Below are positions 16,971-24,497 of a stretch of DNA of 38,991 nucleotides, one piece after another. Source of the DNA: Pirellulales bacterium (GTDB lineage Bacteria; Planctomycetota; Planctomycetia; Pirellulales; JAEUIK01); contig JAIBBY010000049.1 in NCBI GenBank assembly GCA_019694455.1, forward strand, positions 1 to 38,991, given 5' to 3'. Position 1 is the first letter of the stretch. The number at the start of each line of letters is the position of its first letter. The position numbers and the translations under genes are program-made. The notes under the pieces were generated by a model that was not told the DNA's origin, did no database searches, and saw nothing but the letters and a program-made list of their open reading frames with translations.

Positions 16971-17720
16971 ATGGACCAGCAATCAAAACGTCGCTGGTTT
17001 CAATTCCGCCTCAGCACTTGGCTGATTTTGATCGCGATCATCGCCTGGGCGATGGCGGTCAGGCCGCCGGCGACCTTTAATGCTAGTTCGACAGCAGGGT
17101 CAAAGAAGGTGTCGGCGCATTTGCTTGTCCATGTTTGCACAGACTATCGCGAGCACTTCTACCAATTGAATTTCATTCCTGCCGGGTTTCGGAAAGCCTA
17201 CTATCGAACTAGGCCCGAGTATCCTTATTGCAGCGTCTTGGTCGGCATGGGCGACGGGGTGCAGCGCCACTATGCGTCAATTATCTTCATCCCATCGTGG
17301 AAGTCGTTCTTTCCCGTTCTCGCTCTATTTGGCCTTGTCACCGGTAAGTCCTTGTGGCGGCTCATCCAACGCCGTCGCCAGCGGGCAGCGCAAACGACTA
17401 TCGCGAAATATCGTGACGCTATGGTCGACTTGCCCAAGCAACCCCGTCGCCGCTGGCCTCAGCTTCGCCTCAGCACATGGCTGATTTTGATAGCGATTCT
17501 TGCCTGGTCGATGGCCGTAAGACCTTTCTTTTTGCGCTCGGCTCTTACGGCGCCGGGCGCGCAGCCAATACCACTTGATAAATCGCTGGTCGTCGTGACC
17601 GAATTGAACCCACGATTGCACGGTCCGGTACTTGCGATGGCGGCGTTTCTGGGGTGGCAGCTCGCCTGGCTGCTGATCGAACGCCGCCGCCAGCGCGTAG
17701 CGCACAAGGCCACCGCGTGA
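16971..17720 (+). CDS. Duplicated two-TM membrane protein (fused tandem paralogues)
   Basis: The 249-aa product is two copies of the same module. Copy 1 (about residues 4-140) begins RRWFQFRLSTWLILIAIIAW and ends LIQRRRQRAAQTTIA; copy 2 (about 149-249) begins RRRWPQLRLSTWLILIAILA and ends LIERRRQRVAHKATA. Each has one N-terminal and one C-terminal membrane helix with an extracytoplasmic middle, the middle being much shorter in copy 2. The start of each copy resembles the planctomycete xFSLRTLLxxx membrane-anchor family. The bases joining the copies match those after the stop codon (see findings), so an original TGA seems to have become AAA at 17406. Function unknown; the gene is 37 bases after fadJ and lower in GC. 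Confidence 0.8.
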   Translation: MDQQSKRRWFQFRLSTWLILIAIIAWAMAVRPPATFNASSTAGSKKVSAHLLVHVCTDYREHFYQLNFIPAGFRKAYYRTRPEYPYCSVLVGMGDGVQRHYASIIFIPSWKSFFPVLALFGLVTGKSLWRLIQRRRQRAAQTTIAKYRDAMVDLPKQPRRRWPQLRLSTWLILIAILAWSMAVRPFFLRSALTAPGAQPIPLDKSLVVVTELNPRLHGPVLAMAAFLGWQLAWLLIERRRQRVAHKATA

Positions 17721-17732
17721 TATTGTGACGCC

Positions 17733-17861
17733 ATGGACGACCGGCCCCACAGAGCGCCCCGGATCATGCGGCTAAGCTGGCAGTTCGGCCTGTGGCTCGC
17801 GCTGCTGCCGGCGCTGATCGCGCTTTTGATGTGGCTGCTGCAAATCGTGCTGAAACTATAG
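17733..17861 (+). CDS. Short single-TM protein, possible further paralogue remnant
   Basis: ATG 17733 to TAG 17861 encodes 42 aa: a short basic/proline N-terminus, then RLSWQFGLWLALLPALIALLMW and a terminal LLQIVLKL helix. Its start lies exactly 15 bases after the stop of the duplicated gene, the same spacing as the internal Met of copy 2 from the lost stop codon. This suggests a third member of the tandem array, now reduced to its anchor helix. Too short to be sure that it is expressed. Confidence 0.45.
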   Translation: MDDRPHRAPRIMRLSWQFGLWLALLPALIALLMWLLQIVLKL

Positions 17862-17906
17862 CCCCAGACAGCCCGCTGAGGAGGCAAATCAGCGTTTCAC
17901 CCCAAC

Positions 17907-17936
17907 TTGCCGCCTGGGGGCCGTTTTCGCTATACT
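17907..17936 (+). promoter_or_regulatory. Sigma70-like promoter for the PVC small basic protein gene
   Basis: TTGCCG (17907-17912), an 18-base spacer and TATACT (17931-17936) form the best promoter in the window. Transcription should start near 17943, leaving a 5' leader of about 95 bases that contains the GC-rich dyad GGCCAGTCCGGCC before a GGAG near the start codon. Confidence 0.6.
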
Positions 17937-18036
17937 CCCAGATTCCCCGGCGGAGGCGATCTGTGCCCCGTCGGCGGCTAGCTAGCTCGCCATTCCCGGC
18001 CAGTCCGGCCGGGTTCGACACGGAGATGCAACCAAA

Positions 18037-18333
18037 ATGACCATGGACAAGAGTTTGCGCCCCCGCACCGGATCGGCGCGGGCACGCAACGTCATGACCC
18101 GCGACGAGCGGATCGCCAAGCTCCAGGAGCAGGAGCGCTGGCAAGAAGGCCAAAGCCCGCTGGGCCTCCCCAAAGTGCGGGTCTACAAGCTCAGCATGAA
18201 GAAAAAGAAGAAGCGCAAGGAAGAAGAGGGGGAGGCCGGAGCGGCTGCCCCCGCCGCGGCAGCCGGCGGCAAAGCGGCCGCCGCCGCCAAACCAGCGGCC
18301 AAGCCCGCCGGCAAGGCTGGCGGCAAGAAGTAG
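18037..18333 (+). CDS. PVC small basic signature-type protein with Lys/Ala tail
   Basis: The 98-aa protein has two parts. Residues 1-50 ([20 protein letters not shown], then [15 protein letters not shown] and [13 protein letters not shown]) match what I know of the small basic protein conserved across Planctomycetes, Verrucomicrobia and Chlamydiae (TIGR04137), described as a signature protein of the PVC superphylum and thought to be a nucleic-acid-binding housekeeping protein. Residues 54-98 are a low-complexity tail: a [10 protein letters not shown] charge cluster, then [17 protein letters not shown], which resembles histone H1 or alanine-lysine-rich DNA-binding tails. The core family is usually much shorter, so the tail is an addition. 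It has its own promoter. Role in this organism is inferred. Confidence 0.9.
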   Translation: MTMDKSLRPRTGSARARNVMTRDERIAKLQEQERWQEGQSPLGLPKVRVYKLSMKKKKKRKEEEGEAGAAAPAAAAGGKAAAAAKPAAKPAGKAGGKK

Positions 18334-18401
18334 TCGCGCCCCGCCGTTGTGCCGACCAACTCGCGCAGCCTGGATGCGCCCCCGCTCCAGCGCTGCGTTT
18401 T

Positions 18402-18452
18402 CTTGCGCCGAGCAGAACGAGAACACTGCTTGCGCCGAGCAGACGAGAACAC
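18402..18452 (+). repeat. Direct repeat in the larA leader
   Basis: CTTGCGCCGAGCAGAACGAG plus AACAC at 18402-18426 is repeated at 18429-18452 with one base missing; two bases separate the copies. The pair ends 29 bases before the larA start codon. It may be a tandem operator or simply a slippage duplication; no other copy was seen in the window. Confidence 0.8.
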
Positions 18453-18481
18453 GCCACGCCTATCACCCGTCGAGGCAGCCC

Positions 18482-19756
18482 ATGCGCGTCAAACTCGAAT
18501 ATGGTCGCACCGGTCTTGAGGTCGAACTGCCCGACCGCCCACTCGTTCGCAAACTCGCCTATAAGGACGCACCGGCCGTCGCCGACGCGCAGGCCGCGGT
18601 CGAGGCGGCGCTGGCTCGCCCCACCGGCACGCAGCCTTTGGCCAAGCTTGCCCAGGGGCGCCGCGACGCCTGCGTGGTCATCAGCGACATCACCCGCCCG
18701 GTGCCGAACCAAATCATTCTGCCGCCGATCCTGCGCACGCTCGAAGCCGCGGGCATCCCGCGCGACCAGATTTTGATTCTCGTCGCCACCGGCCTGCATC
18801 GTCCCAACGAGGGAGATGAGTTGATCGAGATGGTCGGCGCCGACATCGCCGCCAACTACCGCATCGAGAATCACAACGGCCGCGAGCTCGCCGAACACAC
18901 GCACCTGGGGGACAGCCCCCGCGGCGTCCCCATCTGGATTGACAGCCGCTATGTGAACGCCGATCTCAAGATCACTACGGGCTTGATCGAGCCGCACCTC
19001 ATGGCGGGCTACTCCGGCGGTCGCAAGCTGGTCTGTCCCGGTCTGGCCGCGCTGGAGACGGTCAAGGTGTGGCACGGCCCCGCCTTCTTGGAGCACCCCA
19101 ACGCCGATTGCGGTATCCTCGACGGCAACCCGGTCCATGAGGAAAACACCTGGATCGCCCGCCTCACCGGCTGCGACTTCATCGTCAACACGGTAATCGA
19201 CGCGGAACGCCGCCTGCTCAAGGTGGTGGCCGGCGACATGGAAGCCGCCTTCCTGGAAGGGGTCGACTTTGTCCGCGACGTCGTCCGCGACACCGTGCCG
19301 CAAGCGGTCGATGTGGTGGTCACCAGTTCGGCCGGCTACCCGCTCGACACCACGTTCTATCAGGCGGTGAAGGGGATGGTCGGCGCCTTGCCGATCGTCA
19401 AGCAAGGGGGCACGATCATCCTGGTCGCCAGCCTCAGCGAAGGGGTCGGCAGTCCCGAGTTCAACCGACTGTTCGACGAGAACGACTCGCTAGAAAGCTT
19501 CGTCGAGCGGATCCTGGGCAAAGACTACTTCGTGCTCGACCAGTGGCAGCTTGAAGAGCTGGCCAAGGTCCGCCGCAAGGCGCGGGTGAAGATCGTCAGC
19601 GACGGACTCTCGGCCGACGAGCTGGACCGCCTCTTTGTCGAGAGCGCCCCTTCGGTCGAGGCCGCCGTGGCCGACTCGCTGGCCGAATACGGCCCCGCCG
19701 CCACCCTGGCCGTCATCCCCAAGGGACCCTACGTGCTGGCCCAGGTGGGGGCGTAG
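18482..19756 (+). CDS. larA: LarA-family nickel-pincer racemase/epimerase
   Basis: From ATG 18482 the protein is 424 aa, the normal length for LarA (DUF2088 N-terminal domain plus LarA C-terminal domain). Lactobacillus plantarum LarA uses H108 and H174 for catalysis, K184 to hold the nickel-pincer (NPN) cofactor and H200 to bind nickel. Here the equivalents are H106 (TGLHRP), H172 ([11 protein letters not shown]), K182 and H198 (VKVWHGP), with spacing of 66, 10 and 16 identical to the reference. SDITRPVP is also kept. It probably racemises or epimerises a 2-hydroxy acid; lactate is the prototype, but related enzymes act on other substrates. The NPN-making larB, larC and larE genes are not in the window. 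Convergent with the gene at 19769. Confidence 0.9.
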   Translation: MRVKLEYGRTGLEVELPDRPLVRKLAYKDAPAVADAQAAVEAALARPTGTQPLAKLAQGRRDACVVISDITRPVPNQIILPPILRTLEAAGIPRDQILILVATGLHRPNEGDELIEMVGADIAANYRIENHNGRELAEHTHLGDSPRGVPIWIDSRYVNADLKITTGLIEPHLMAGYSGGRKLVCPGLAALETVKVWHGPAFLEHPNADCGILDGNPVHEENTWIARLTGCDFIVNTVIDAERRLLKVVAGDMEAAFLEGVDFVRDVVRDTVPQAVDVVVTSSAGYPLDTTFYQAVKGMVGALPIVKQGGTIILVASLSEGVGSPEFNRLFDENDSLESFVERILGKDYFVLDQWQLEELAKVRRKARVKIVSDGLSADELDRLFVESAPSVEAAVADSLAEYGPAATLAVIPKGPYVLAQVGA

Positions 19757-19768
19757 AGGGGGAGTTAG

Positions 19769-20893
19769 TTATTCCCTCGGCTTCAGATAGCTGAGCGTCA
19801 ACAGCGCGTAGCCAGTCACCAGGTTGGGGTCGCCCTCCATCCAGCGCGTGGTCGGGTTCACCCAGGCGCCGTCGGGGCGCTGCCGCTTGGCCAGTTCGCC
19901 CAAGAGTTCGCTCCGCCAATTGTGTTCTGCGCCGCTGGCGTCCTTAATCTGGTCGGTCCCCAGCGCGTCGAGCGCCTTGGCGAAGGTGTGATAGTAGTAG
20001 TACAACCCCGCCTCTCCCATGCCGGGGTTCTCGGCCAGACTGTAGTGCTTCTGCGCCCAGTCGAAGGCCGCCTTCACGCGCGGGTCGTCGGGCCCCACGC
20101 CGGCGAAGATCATGCTCTTCAGTCCCGCGTAGGTCATCGAGCCATAACTGCGCAGGCCGCCGGCGTCGGTCTCGCCAGCCATGCTCGATCCTCCCGCCGC
20201 CGGCGTGTAATAAAACCCGCCATCCTCGACTTTGGCGGCGAACGGCGTGGTGTTGTGCTCGCTCTCCAGGTTCTGGCAACGCGAGACAAACACCAGTGCC
20301 TTTTGCAGCGCCGGATCGTCAGGGCCCTTGCCCGCTGCCCGCAAGGCGTCGATCAAAAAGCTGGTGTTCGACAGGTCGGGCCGCTTCTTGCTACCGTAGC
20401 CCGCCCCGCCAAAATTCACGCTCGAACGGTCATGCCCTTCGTTCTCGTCCCATTGCAACCCTTTGACAAAGCCCTCGGCCTTGGCCAGCAAATCCTTGTA
20501 GCGCCCGTCGCGATTGGCCTCGGCGAAGCAGACCATGGCGATGCTGGTTTCGTAGTTGCGGTGCGTGCTGGTCGGGGTGTAGATGCCGCCATCCGGCTGC
20601 ACGAACCCTTCCAAGAACTTGAGGCTCTTGGCCACCAGCGGGTCGTCTGGCGTGCGGCCAGCCCGCAAGATGCCCGCCGTCACCAGCGCCGTCACGGCCG
20701 GGCTGGCGCTGGCCGAGTACGATCCATCGGGCGCCTGTCCAGTCGTGGCCAAAAAGTCGATCGCCTTGGAGACCACCTGTTGGTACTGCTTGGCGTCTGC
20801 TGGGGCCTCGTCCGCTCCGTTGGCCAAAGGCGCCGCCACCAGCGCGACCAAACCGAGCGCGAACAGTCCTATTGCGATCTTCCGGCCAGACAT
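19769..20893 (-). CDS. Secreted prenyltransferase/squalene-oxidase-repeat protein
   Basis: ATG 20893 follows TAGGAG at an 8-base spacing, giving 374 aa with a signal peptide (IAIGLFALGLVALVAAPLANG, cut near residue 26). The mature protein has repeated alpha-hairpins with GxY/F/W motifs: APDGSYS, QPDGGIY, VEDGGFYYTP and RPDGAWV, like the alpha/alpha toroid of terpene cyclases and protein prenyltransferase beta subunits. The DxDD or zinc-ligand motifs of true cyclases and prenyltransferases are not evident, so it is more likely a binding or structural toroid than an enzyme. This secreted family is common in planctomycetes. It has a good promoter at 20945-20973. Confidence 0.88.
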   Translation of the reverse strand: MSGRKIAIGLFALGLVALVAAPLANGADEAPADAKQYQQVVSKAIDFLATTGQAPDGSYSASASPAVTALVTAGILRAGRTPDDPLVAKSLKFLEGFVQPDGGIYTPTSTHRNYETSIAMVCFAEANRDGRYKDLLAKAEGFVKGLQWDENEGHDRSSVNFGGAGYGSKKRPDLSNTSFLIDALRAAGKGPDDPALQKALVFVSRCQNLESEHNTTPFAAKVEDGGFYYTPAAGGSSMAGETDAGGLRSYGSMTYAGLKSMIFAGVGPDDPRVKAAFDWAQKHYSLAENPGMGEAGLYYYYHTFAKALDALGTDQIKDASGAEHNWRSELLGELAKRQRPDGAWVNPTTRWMEGDPNLVTGYALLTLSYLKPRE

Positions 20894-20944
20894 ATCAAAA
20901 ACTCCTAGCTGAGGTGGCGATTGCCGTGGGGCGCTATAGCCCAA

Positions 20945-20973
20945 AGTATCTCTGTTCAGTTCGCTGGCGACAA
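20945..20973 (-). promoter_or_regulatory. Sigma70-like promoter for the squalene-repeat protein gene
   Basis: On the minus strand TTGTCG (20973-20968), a 17-base spacer and GATACT (20950-20945) precede the start codon at 20893, giving a leader of about 45 bases. Confidence 0.5.
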
Positions 20974-21079
20974 CGCGCTGGCCGTGGCCAAAATTTCGCC
21001 GCGCGCGGCGCGCAAATCACCACGCGGCCGAGCCGGACATTTACGCGGCGACAATCAACGATCGATCGCCCGCCGGTTG

Positions 21080-21280
21080 CTAGAGCGACACCCAGGCCAG
21101 CCAGGCCAGCGCCAAGAACCAAAGGAGCAACAACCCCGCCGCCACCGCCAAGGCCACGCGCTGGGCCCGCGACGGCGCCGGAATGGGTGCGAGCGCTCGC
21201 TTGGGCGTCTGGACGCCGCGCGCTTCCCGCTGCGTGCCGCCCGCTGCGGCCTTCGACTGTGTTCGCGGGCTGCCGGTCAC
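21080..21280 (-). CDS. Small tail-anchored membrane protein
   Basis: GTG 21280 starts 66 aa, 10 bases after the stop of the Minf_1886-type gene. The N-terminal 40 residues are basic and Gly/Pro-rich (QSKAAAGGTQREARGVQTP); residues 43-66 form one hydrophobic helix ending at the stop (VALAVAAGLLLLWFLALAWL), so the topology is a C-terminal anchor with a cytosolic head. No strong Shine-Dalgarno is seen. The tight placement behind RicT and Minf_1886 suggests the same transcript. I do not recognise the family. Confidence 0.45.
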   Translation of the reverse strand: MTGSPRTQSKAAAGGTQREARGVQTPKRALAPIPAPSRAQRVALAVAAGLLLLWFLALAWLAWVSL

Positions 21281-21290
21281 AGGTAATCCG

Positions 21291-21779
21291 TTACTTGGCT
21301 TCGGTAAGCGTGATCTTGTAGTTGCGCGTCAAATCGCGATCGAAGTCGAAGACGTCGTCAAAATCCTCGCGGCGATCGTCCTTGGTCTTGTGCATCTGCT
21401 CGATCTTGATGAGGTTGAAGACGATCTCGCCGAAGTCGCCGGTTTGATGAATTCCCCAACTGTTGAAGACGCACTTGGCCATCAGTCCAAACTGTTCCAA
21501 GGCGTATTGCCGAATCGCCTCGCACAGTTGTTGTCCGGTGAGATGGCGTTGGCGTTCCTCTTCTGGAGTGGGGGGCGTCGCCACCTCTTCCGTGGTGGCC
21601 GTTTTGGCGCTCTTCTTGCGCCGCTTGGGGGGCTTCTCGGCCTCGCCGCCGCCACCCATGCCCAGCGTGTTGTGGGCAAAGTTCAGCGCCTCGAAGACAA
21701 AGATGTACGCGTCGAGCGTGTACCGCTTGTCGTCGGCTAGCAGTTGAGCGATGGGGTGCGAGGGTTCGATCATCGTCAT
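21291..21779 (-). CDS. Minf_1886 family conserved protein
   Basis: The 162-aa product (ATG 21779; ATG 21773 also possible) matches the Planctomycete/Verrucomicrobia conserved protein family Minf_1886 (TIGR04138) in its two conserved blocks: the N-terminal LLADDKRYTLDAYIFVFEAL and the C-terminal LTGQQLCEAIRQYALEQFG, then MAKCVFNSWGIHQTGDFGEI. Between them is a Lys/Ser/Thr/Glu-rich linker (PPKRRKKSAKTATTEEV), absent or short in some members. The family has no known function. It follows ricT by 29 bases on the same strand, an arrangement that may link it to RNA or Fe-S biology. Confidence 0.88.
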   Translation of the reverse strand: MTMIEPSHPIAQLLADDKRYTLDAYIFVFEALNFAHNTLGMGGGGEAEKPPKRRKKSAKTATTEEVATPPTPEEERQRHLTGQQLCEAIRQYALEQFGLMAKCVFNSWGIHQTGDFGEIVFNLIKIEQMHKTKDDRREDFDDVFDFDRDLTRNYKITLTEAK

Positions 21780-21808
21780 GGCGAGTGGTGGCGCTGCCGG
21801 CCGTGATA

Positions 21809-22636
21809 TCAATGGTTGGCGCCGCCGGTCTTCGGCAGCACCGTCAAAACGTCGCTGGCGTCGATCAATATCCGCCGATGGTCTTCGGTTTCGACCAGCA
21901 GTTGGGCGGACAGTATCTCTTGGGCCAGCACCTTGGCGCGCCCCTTGCCAGTGATGATCTGCACCCCCACCGGCGGCAACTCCTTCTGCAACTGCTCATA
22001 GGTGTCGTACTCATATCGTAGGCAGCATTTCAGCCGTCCGCAGCGCCCCGAGATTTTGGTCGGGTCGAGGGTTGCCTTTTGCAGCTTGGCCATCTTCATC
22101 GACACCGGCGGCATGGCCGCCAGGTGCGTGTTGCAGCAGACCGGCTTGCCGCAATCGCCATAGTCGGCCAGCAGCTTCGCCTCGTCGCGCACGCCGATTT
22201 GTCGCAACTCGATGCGGGTCTGGAACTCGGCGGCTAGCGCCTTGACCAAATCCCGAAAATCAACCCGGTTCTCCGCCAGGTAGTAAAACACGATCCGTTC
22301 GCCGCCAAACACATGCTCGACGTCGACCAGCTTCATGTCCAGCGCTTGCTGCTGGATATGATCGCGGCAGACTTCAAACTCGCGCCGCTCGGCGGCGTGA
22401 ATCCGCGTCAATTCGCGTTCGTCTTCCCCGGTCATGTCGCGCATGATCTGACCGCGACCGGGCTGATCGAGATAGTTCACCGCCTGATCGGTCGCCTCGC
22501 ACAGCACCTCGCCCGCTTCCAGGCCGCGTTCGGTGCGGGCAATCACCCGCGCGCCCCGCGCATAGAGCGATCCGCTGCTCGTGGTAAAAACCCCGAGCGC
22601 TCGCGTGGAGCCGCAGCGGACGACATATTTGGGCAA
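21809..22636 (-). CDS. ricT: RicT/PSP1 family Fe-S regulatory protein
   Basis: The 275-aa protein belongs to the PSP1 C-terminal family (YaaT/RicT). In Bacillus subtilis RicT joins RicA and RicF in a [4Fe-4S] complex that supports RNA maturation by RNase Y. The cysteines of the family are all present: C162, C167 and C168 in GDCGKPVCCNTH, and C199, C204 and C205 in SGRCGRLKCCLRYE. The Tyr-Tyr-Leu core (ERIVFYYLAENRVDFRDLVK) is also kept. I start it at TTG 22636, where MPKYVVRCG matches the family N-terminus and a GAGGGGGG stretch gives a Shine-Dalgarno; the frame is open to 22723. Promoter at 22681-22709. No ricA or ricF is adjacent, so in this lineage the partner may differ. Confidence 0.92.
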   Translation of the reverse strand: MPKYVVRCGSTRALGVFTTSSGSLYARGARVIARTERGLEAGEVLCEATDQAVNYLDQPGRGQIMRDMTGEDERELTRIHAAERREFEVCRDHIQQQALDMKLVDVEHVFGGERIVFYYLAENRVDFRDLVKALAAEFQTRIELRQIGVRDEAKLLADYGDCGKPVCCNTHLAAMPPVSMKMAKLQKATLDPTKISGRCGRLKCCLRYEYDTYEQLQKELPPVGVQIITGKGRAKVLAQEILSAQLLVETEDHRRILIDASDVLTVLPKTGGANH

Positions 22637-22680
22637 CCGGCGCCCCCCCTCAAATGGCGGATTCAATGATCGAAGCTGCG

Positions 22681-22709
22681 AGTATACCCCCTGCCCATGA
22701 AGGCGCAAA
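22681..22709 (-). promoter_or_regulatory. Sigma70-like promoter for ricT
   Basis: On the minus strand TTTGCG (22709-22704), a 17-base spacer and TATACT (22686-22681) precede the TTG start at 22636. The same -10 hexamer occurs at 12577 and 17931. This placement also supports the TTG start, since the upstream frame to 22723 would begin before the promoter. Confidence 0.5.
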
Positions 22710-22752
22710 GCTGGCAGCCGCAATCACTTTGAGCAATCCGCCGGGCGATTGG

Positions 22753-23193
22753 TCAGGGAAACACGTCGGGCCGCACCTGAAACGCGTCGGCCAGCGTGTT
22801 GGTGCTGTTGAACAGCGACACCACTTCCATCAGTTCGCCAAGCGCCTCGCTGCTGAGCCCCAGCTTCTTCGCCGCGGCGGTGTGTGAGTTGATGCAGTAG
22901 CTGCAGCCGTTGGTGGCCGATACCGCCACGGCGATCATTTCCTTGGTCAAGGGGTCGAGCACGCCGGGCGCCATCACCCGCTTGAGCCGGTTCCAAGTGT
23001 CTTCCAACAGCGGCGGATGCGCGGCCAGCGTCTTCCAAAAGTTCGGCACAAAGTCGATCTGCTTGGTTCGCCGAATATCTTCATAAATTTCGCGCACCCG
23101 CCCGGTCGCCGCCGACTCCTCGACCATCTCGACCGTCGCGCCGCGCTCCACGGTGGTCCGCCGCGCTTGCTTGCTGCTCGCGTGCATGGTCAT
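22753..23193 (-). CDS. AhpD-like / carboxymuconolactone decarboxylase family protein
   Basis: The 146-aa protein has the AhpD active-site pattern: E85, C97, C100 and H104 in TKEMIAVAVSATNGCSYC then INSH. The spacing E-12-C-3-C-4-H equals that of Mycobacterium tuberculosis AhpD (E118, C130, C133, H137). AhpD-type proteins are alkylhydroperoxidase-linked or peroxidase-related thiol enzymes, in the cytosol. Its ATG overlaps the TGA of the PQQ-propeller gene (ATGA), so it is translationally coupled as the third gene of an operon with that gene and the copper-monooxygenase fusion. It has no signal peptide, unlike its two partners. Exact substrate unknown. Confidence 0.92.
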   Translation of the reverse strand: MTMHASSKQARRTTVERGATVEMVEESAATGRVREIYEDIRRTKQIDFVPNFWKTLAAHPPLLEDTWNRLKRVMAPGVLDPLTKEMIAVAVSATNGCSYCINSHTAAAKKLGLSSEALGELMEVVSLFNSTNTLADAFQVRPDVFP

Positions 23194-24494
23194 GGCTTAT
23201 CTCCTTCGCTAGTCAATCGAACGCATACCATCTCATTGTCGCCCCGCGCCCAGCACAGGTCGCCAGCCAACGCCGGATGCGCCCAGGTCGGCTCCACGAT
23301 CTTGACGCGGCTCTCCTCGTGATAGCCATCGCGATTCAGGCGGGCCAGCACCAACTCGCCGTCAGAATTCAGCGCCATCGCGCGGTTGCCGTCTCCTAGC
23401 CACACCAGCGATGCTTGCGGATTGCGGCCGCGCGGCGTCAACCGATTGCCGTCATTCCACAACACCTTGCCAGTTCGCATTTCAAAGCAAGTCAGACCGC
23501 GCGACTTGTCGAGCGAGTAAACCAGCCCCTCGCGCGTCAATGGCTGCGACATCAGCCCGCGCAAGTAGCGATTCTCTTCCCACAGCAGCTTCGCCTCCCG
23601 CACCGAGGCGCCGAGTTCAATCGCCTTCGAACCTTCCCAATAGCCGGTGACCAGGATCACGCCGTCGTGAAACACCGGCGTTGCGATCGATACGCCATAG
23701 GTCACTTCGTACGGCACGCTCCAATACACCTCGCCCGTCGCCGGCGCAATGCCAAGCACGTGCAGCGGCGTCCACGCCACCAATAGCGCTTCGCCCGCGT
23801 ACTCGATCACAATTGGTGTGGCGTACCCTGCCGCATCCGCCGCCGCGCGCCAAACTTCATTACCCGTTGTTTGATCGAGCGCCACATAACAGCCATCGGG
23901 CTTGGCGCCAGGATGGTAGACGACCAGGTTTTGAAAGATCACCGGCGACGCCGCCAATCCCCATTCTGGTATCACGGCGCCCGCTTCACCGACAAAATCC
24001 TTCGACCACAACACCTTGCCGCTGGCCGCGTCCAGGCACAAGGCGTGCCCCATCGCCCCGAGCGTGTAAACGCGCCCCGCGTGCAGCGTTGGCGCCGCGC
24101 GTGGCCCGTTGCCGTAGTCCAAATTACCGTACTTCACGGGGTAGGCGTGTTGCCAAAGCAACTTGCCGGTCGCGGCTTCGTAGCAGAGTACCCGTTCGAC
24201 CTCTGCCCCGGTGGTCGAGATTTCGGCCGTTTGGCGATCCATCGTCAGCGTGCGGCCATCGGCCACCACAATGCCAGCGTAGCCGCCGCCGATCGGTTGC
24301 TTCCACACCTGCGGCAGCCCAGCCGCCGGCCATTGATTAGGCAGTTTCGGCGCCTGCCACGTGCCATCGCCACGCGGCCCGCGCCAGCGCGGCCAATCTT
24401 CGCCATTGGCAGCGAAGCCAAGCGTCAGCGCAAAACTAAGGGCGACCGCGATCCAATTCGCCAGTCGCCCTGGTTGCGTCTCCACGCGCGGCAT
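23190..24494 (-). CDS. Secreted PQQ-binding-like beta-propeller protein
   Basis: The 434-aa protein has a hydrophobic N-terminal export segment (ANWIAVALSFALTLGFAANG) and then DWPRWRGPRGDG (33-44), the hallmark opening of a large planctomycete secreted propeller family. Several PQQ-type blades are seen, such as VLCYEAATGKLLWQHAYPV, LCLDAASGKVLWSKDF, VALDQTTGNEVWRAA and TCFEMRTGKVLWNDG, with the AxTGKxxW tryptophan-docking form. The Ca/PQQ-binding catalytic Asp-Glu set of true PQQ dehydrogenases is not visible, so enzyme activity is not assured. It starts 3 bases after the stop of the upstream copper-monooxygenase gene and ends in a 4-base overlap with the AhpD-like gene. Confidence 0.92.
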   Translation of the reverse strand: MPRVETQPGRLANWIAVALSFALTLGFAANGEDWPRWRGPRGDGTWQAPKLPNQWPAAGLPQVWKQPIGGGYAGIVVADGRTLTMDRQTAEISTTGAEVERVLCYEAATGKLLWQHAYPVKYGNLDYGNGPRAAPTLHAGRVYTLGAMGHALCLDAASGKVLWSKDFVGEAGAVIPEWGLAASPVIFQNLVVYHPGAKPDGCYVALDQTTGNEVWRAAADAAGYATPIVIEYAGEALLVAWTPLHVLGIAPATGEVYWSVPYEVTYGVSIATPVFHDGVILVTGYWEGSKAIELGASVREAKLLWEENRYLRGLMSQPLTREGLVYSLDKSRGLTCFEMRTGKVLWNDGNRLTPRGRNPQASLVWLGDGNRAMALNSDGELVLARLNRDGYHEESRVKIVEPTWAHPALAGDLCWARGDNEMVCVRLTSEGDKP

Positions 24495-24497
24495 GCG

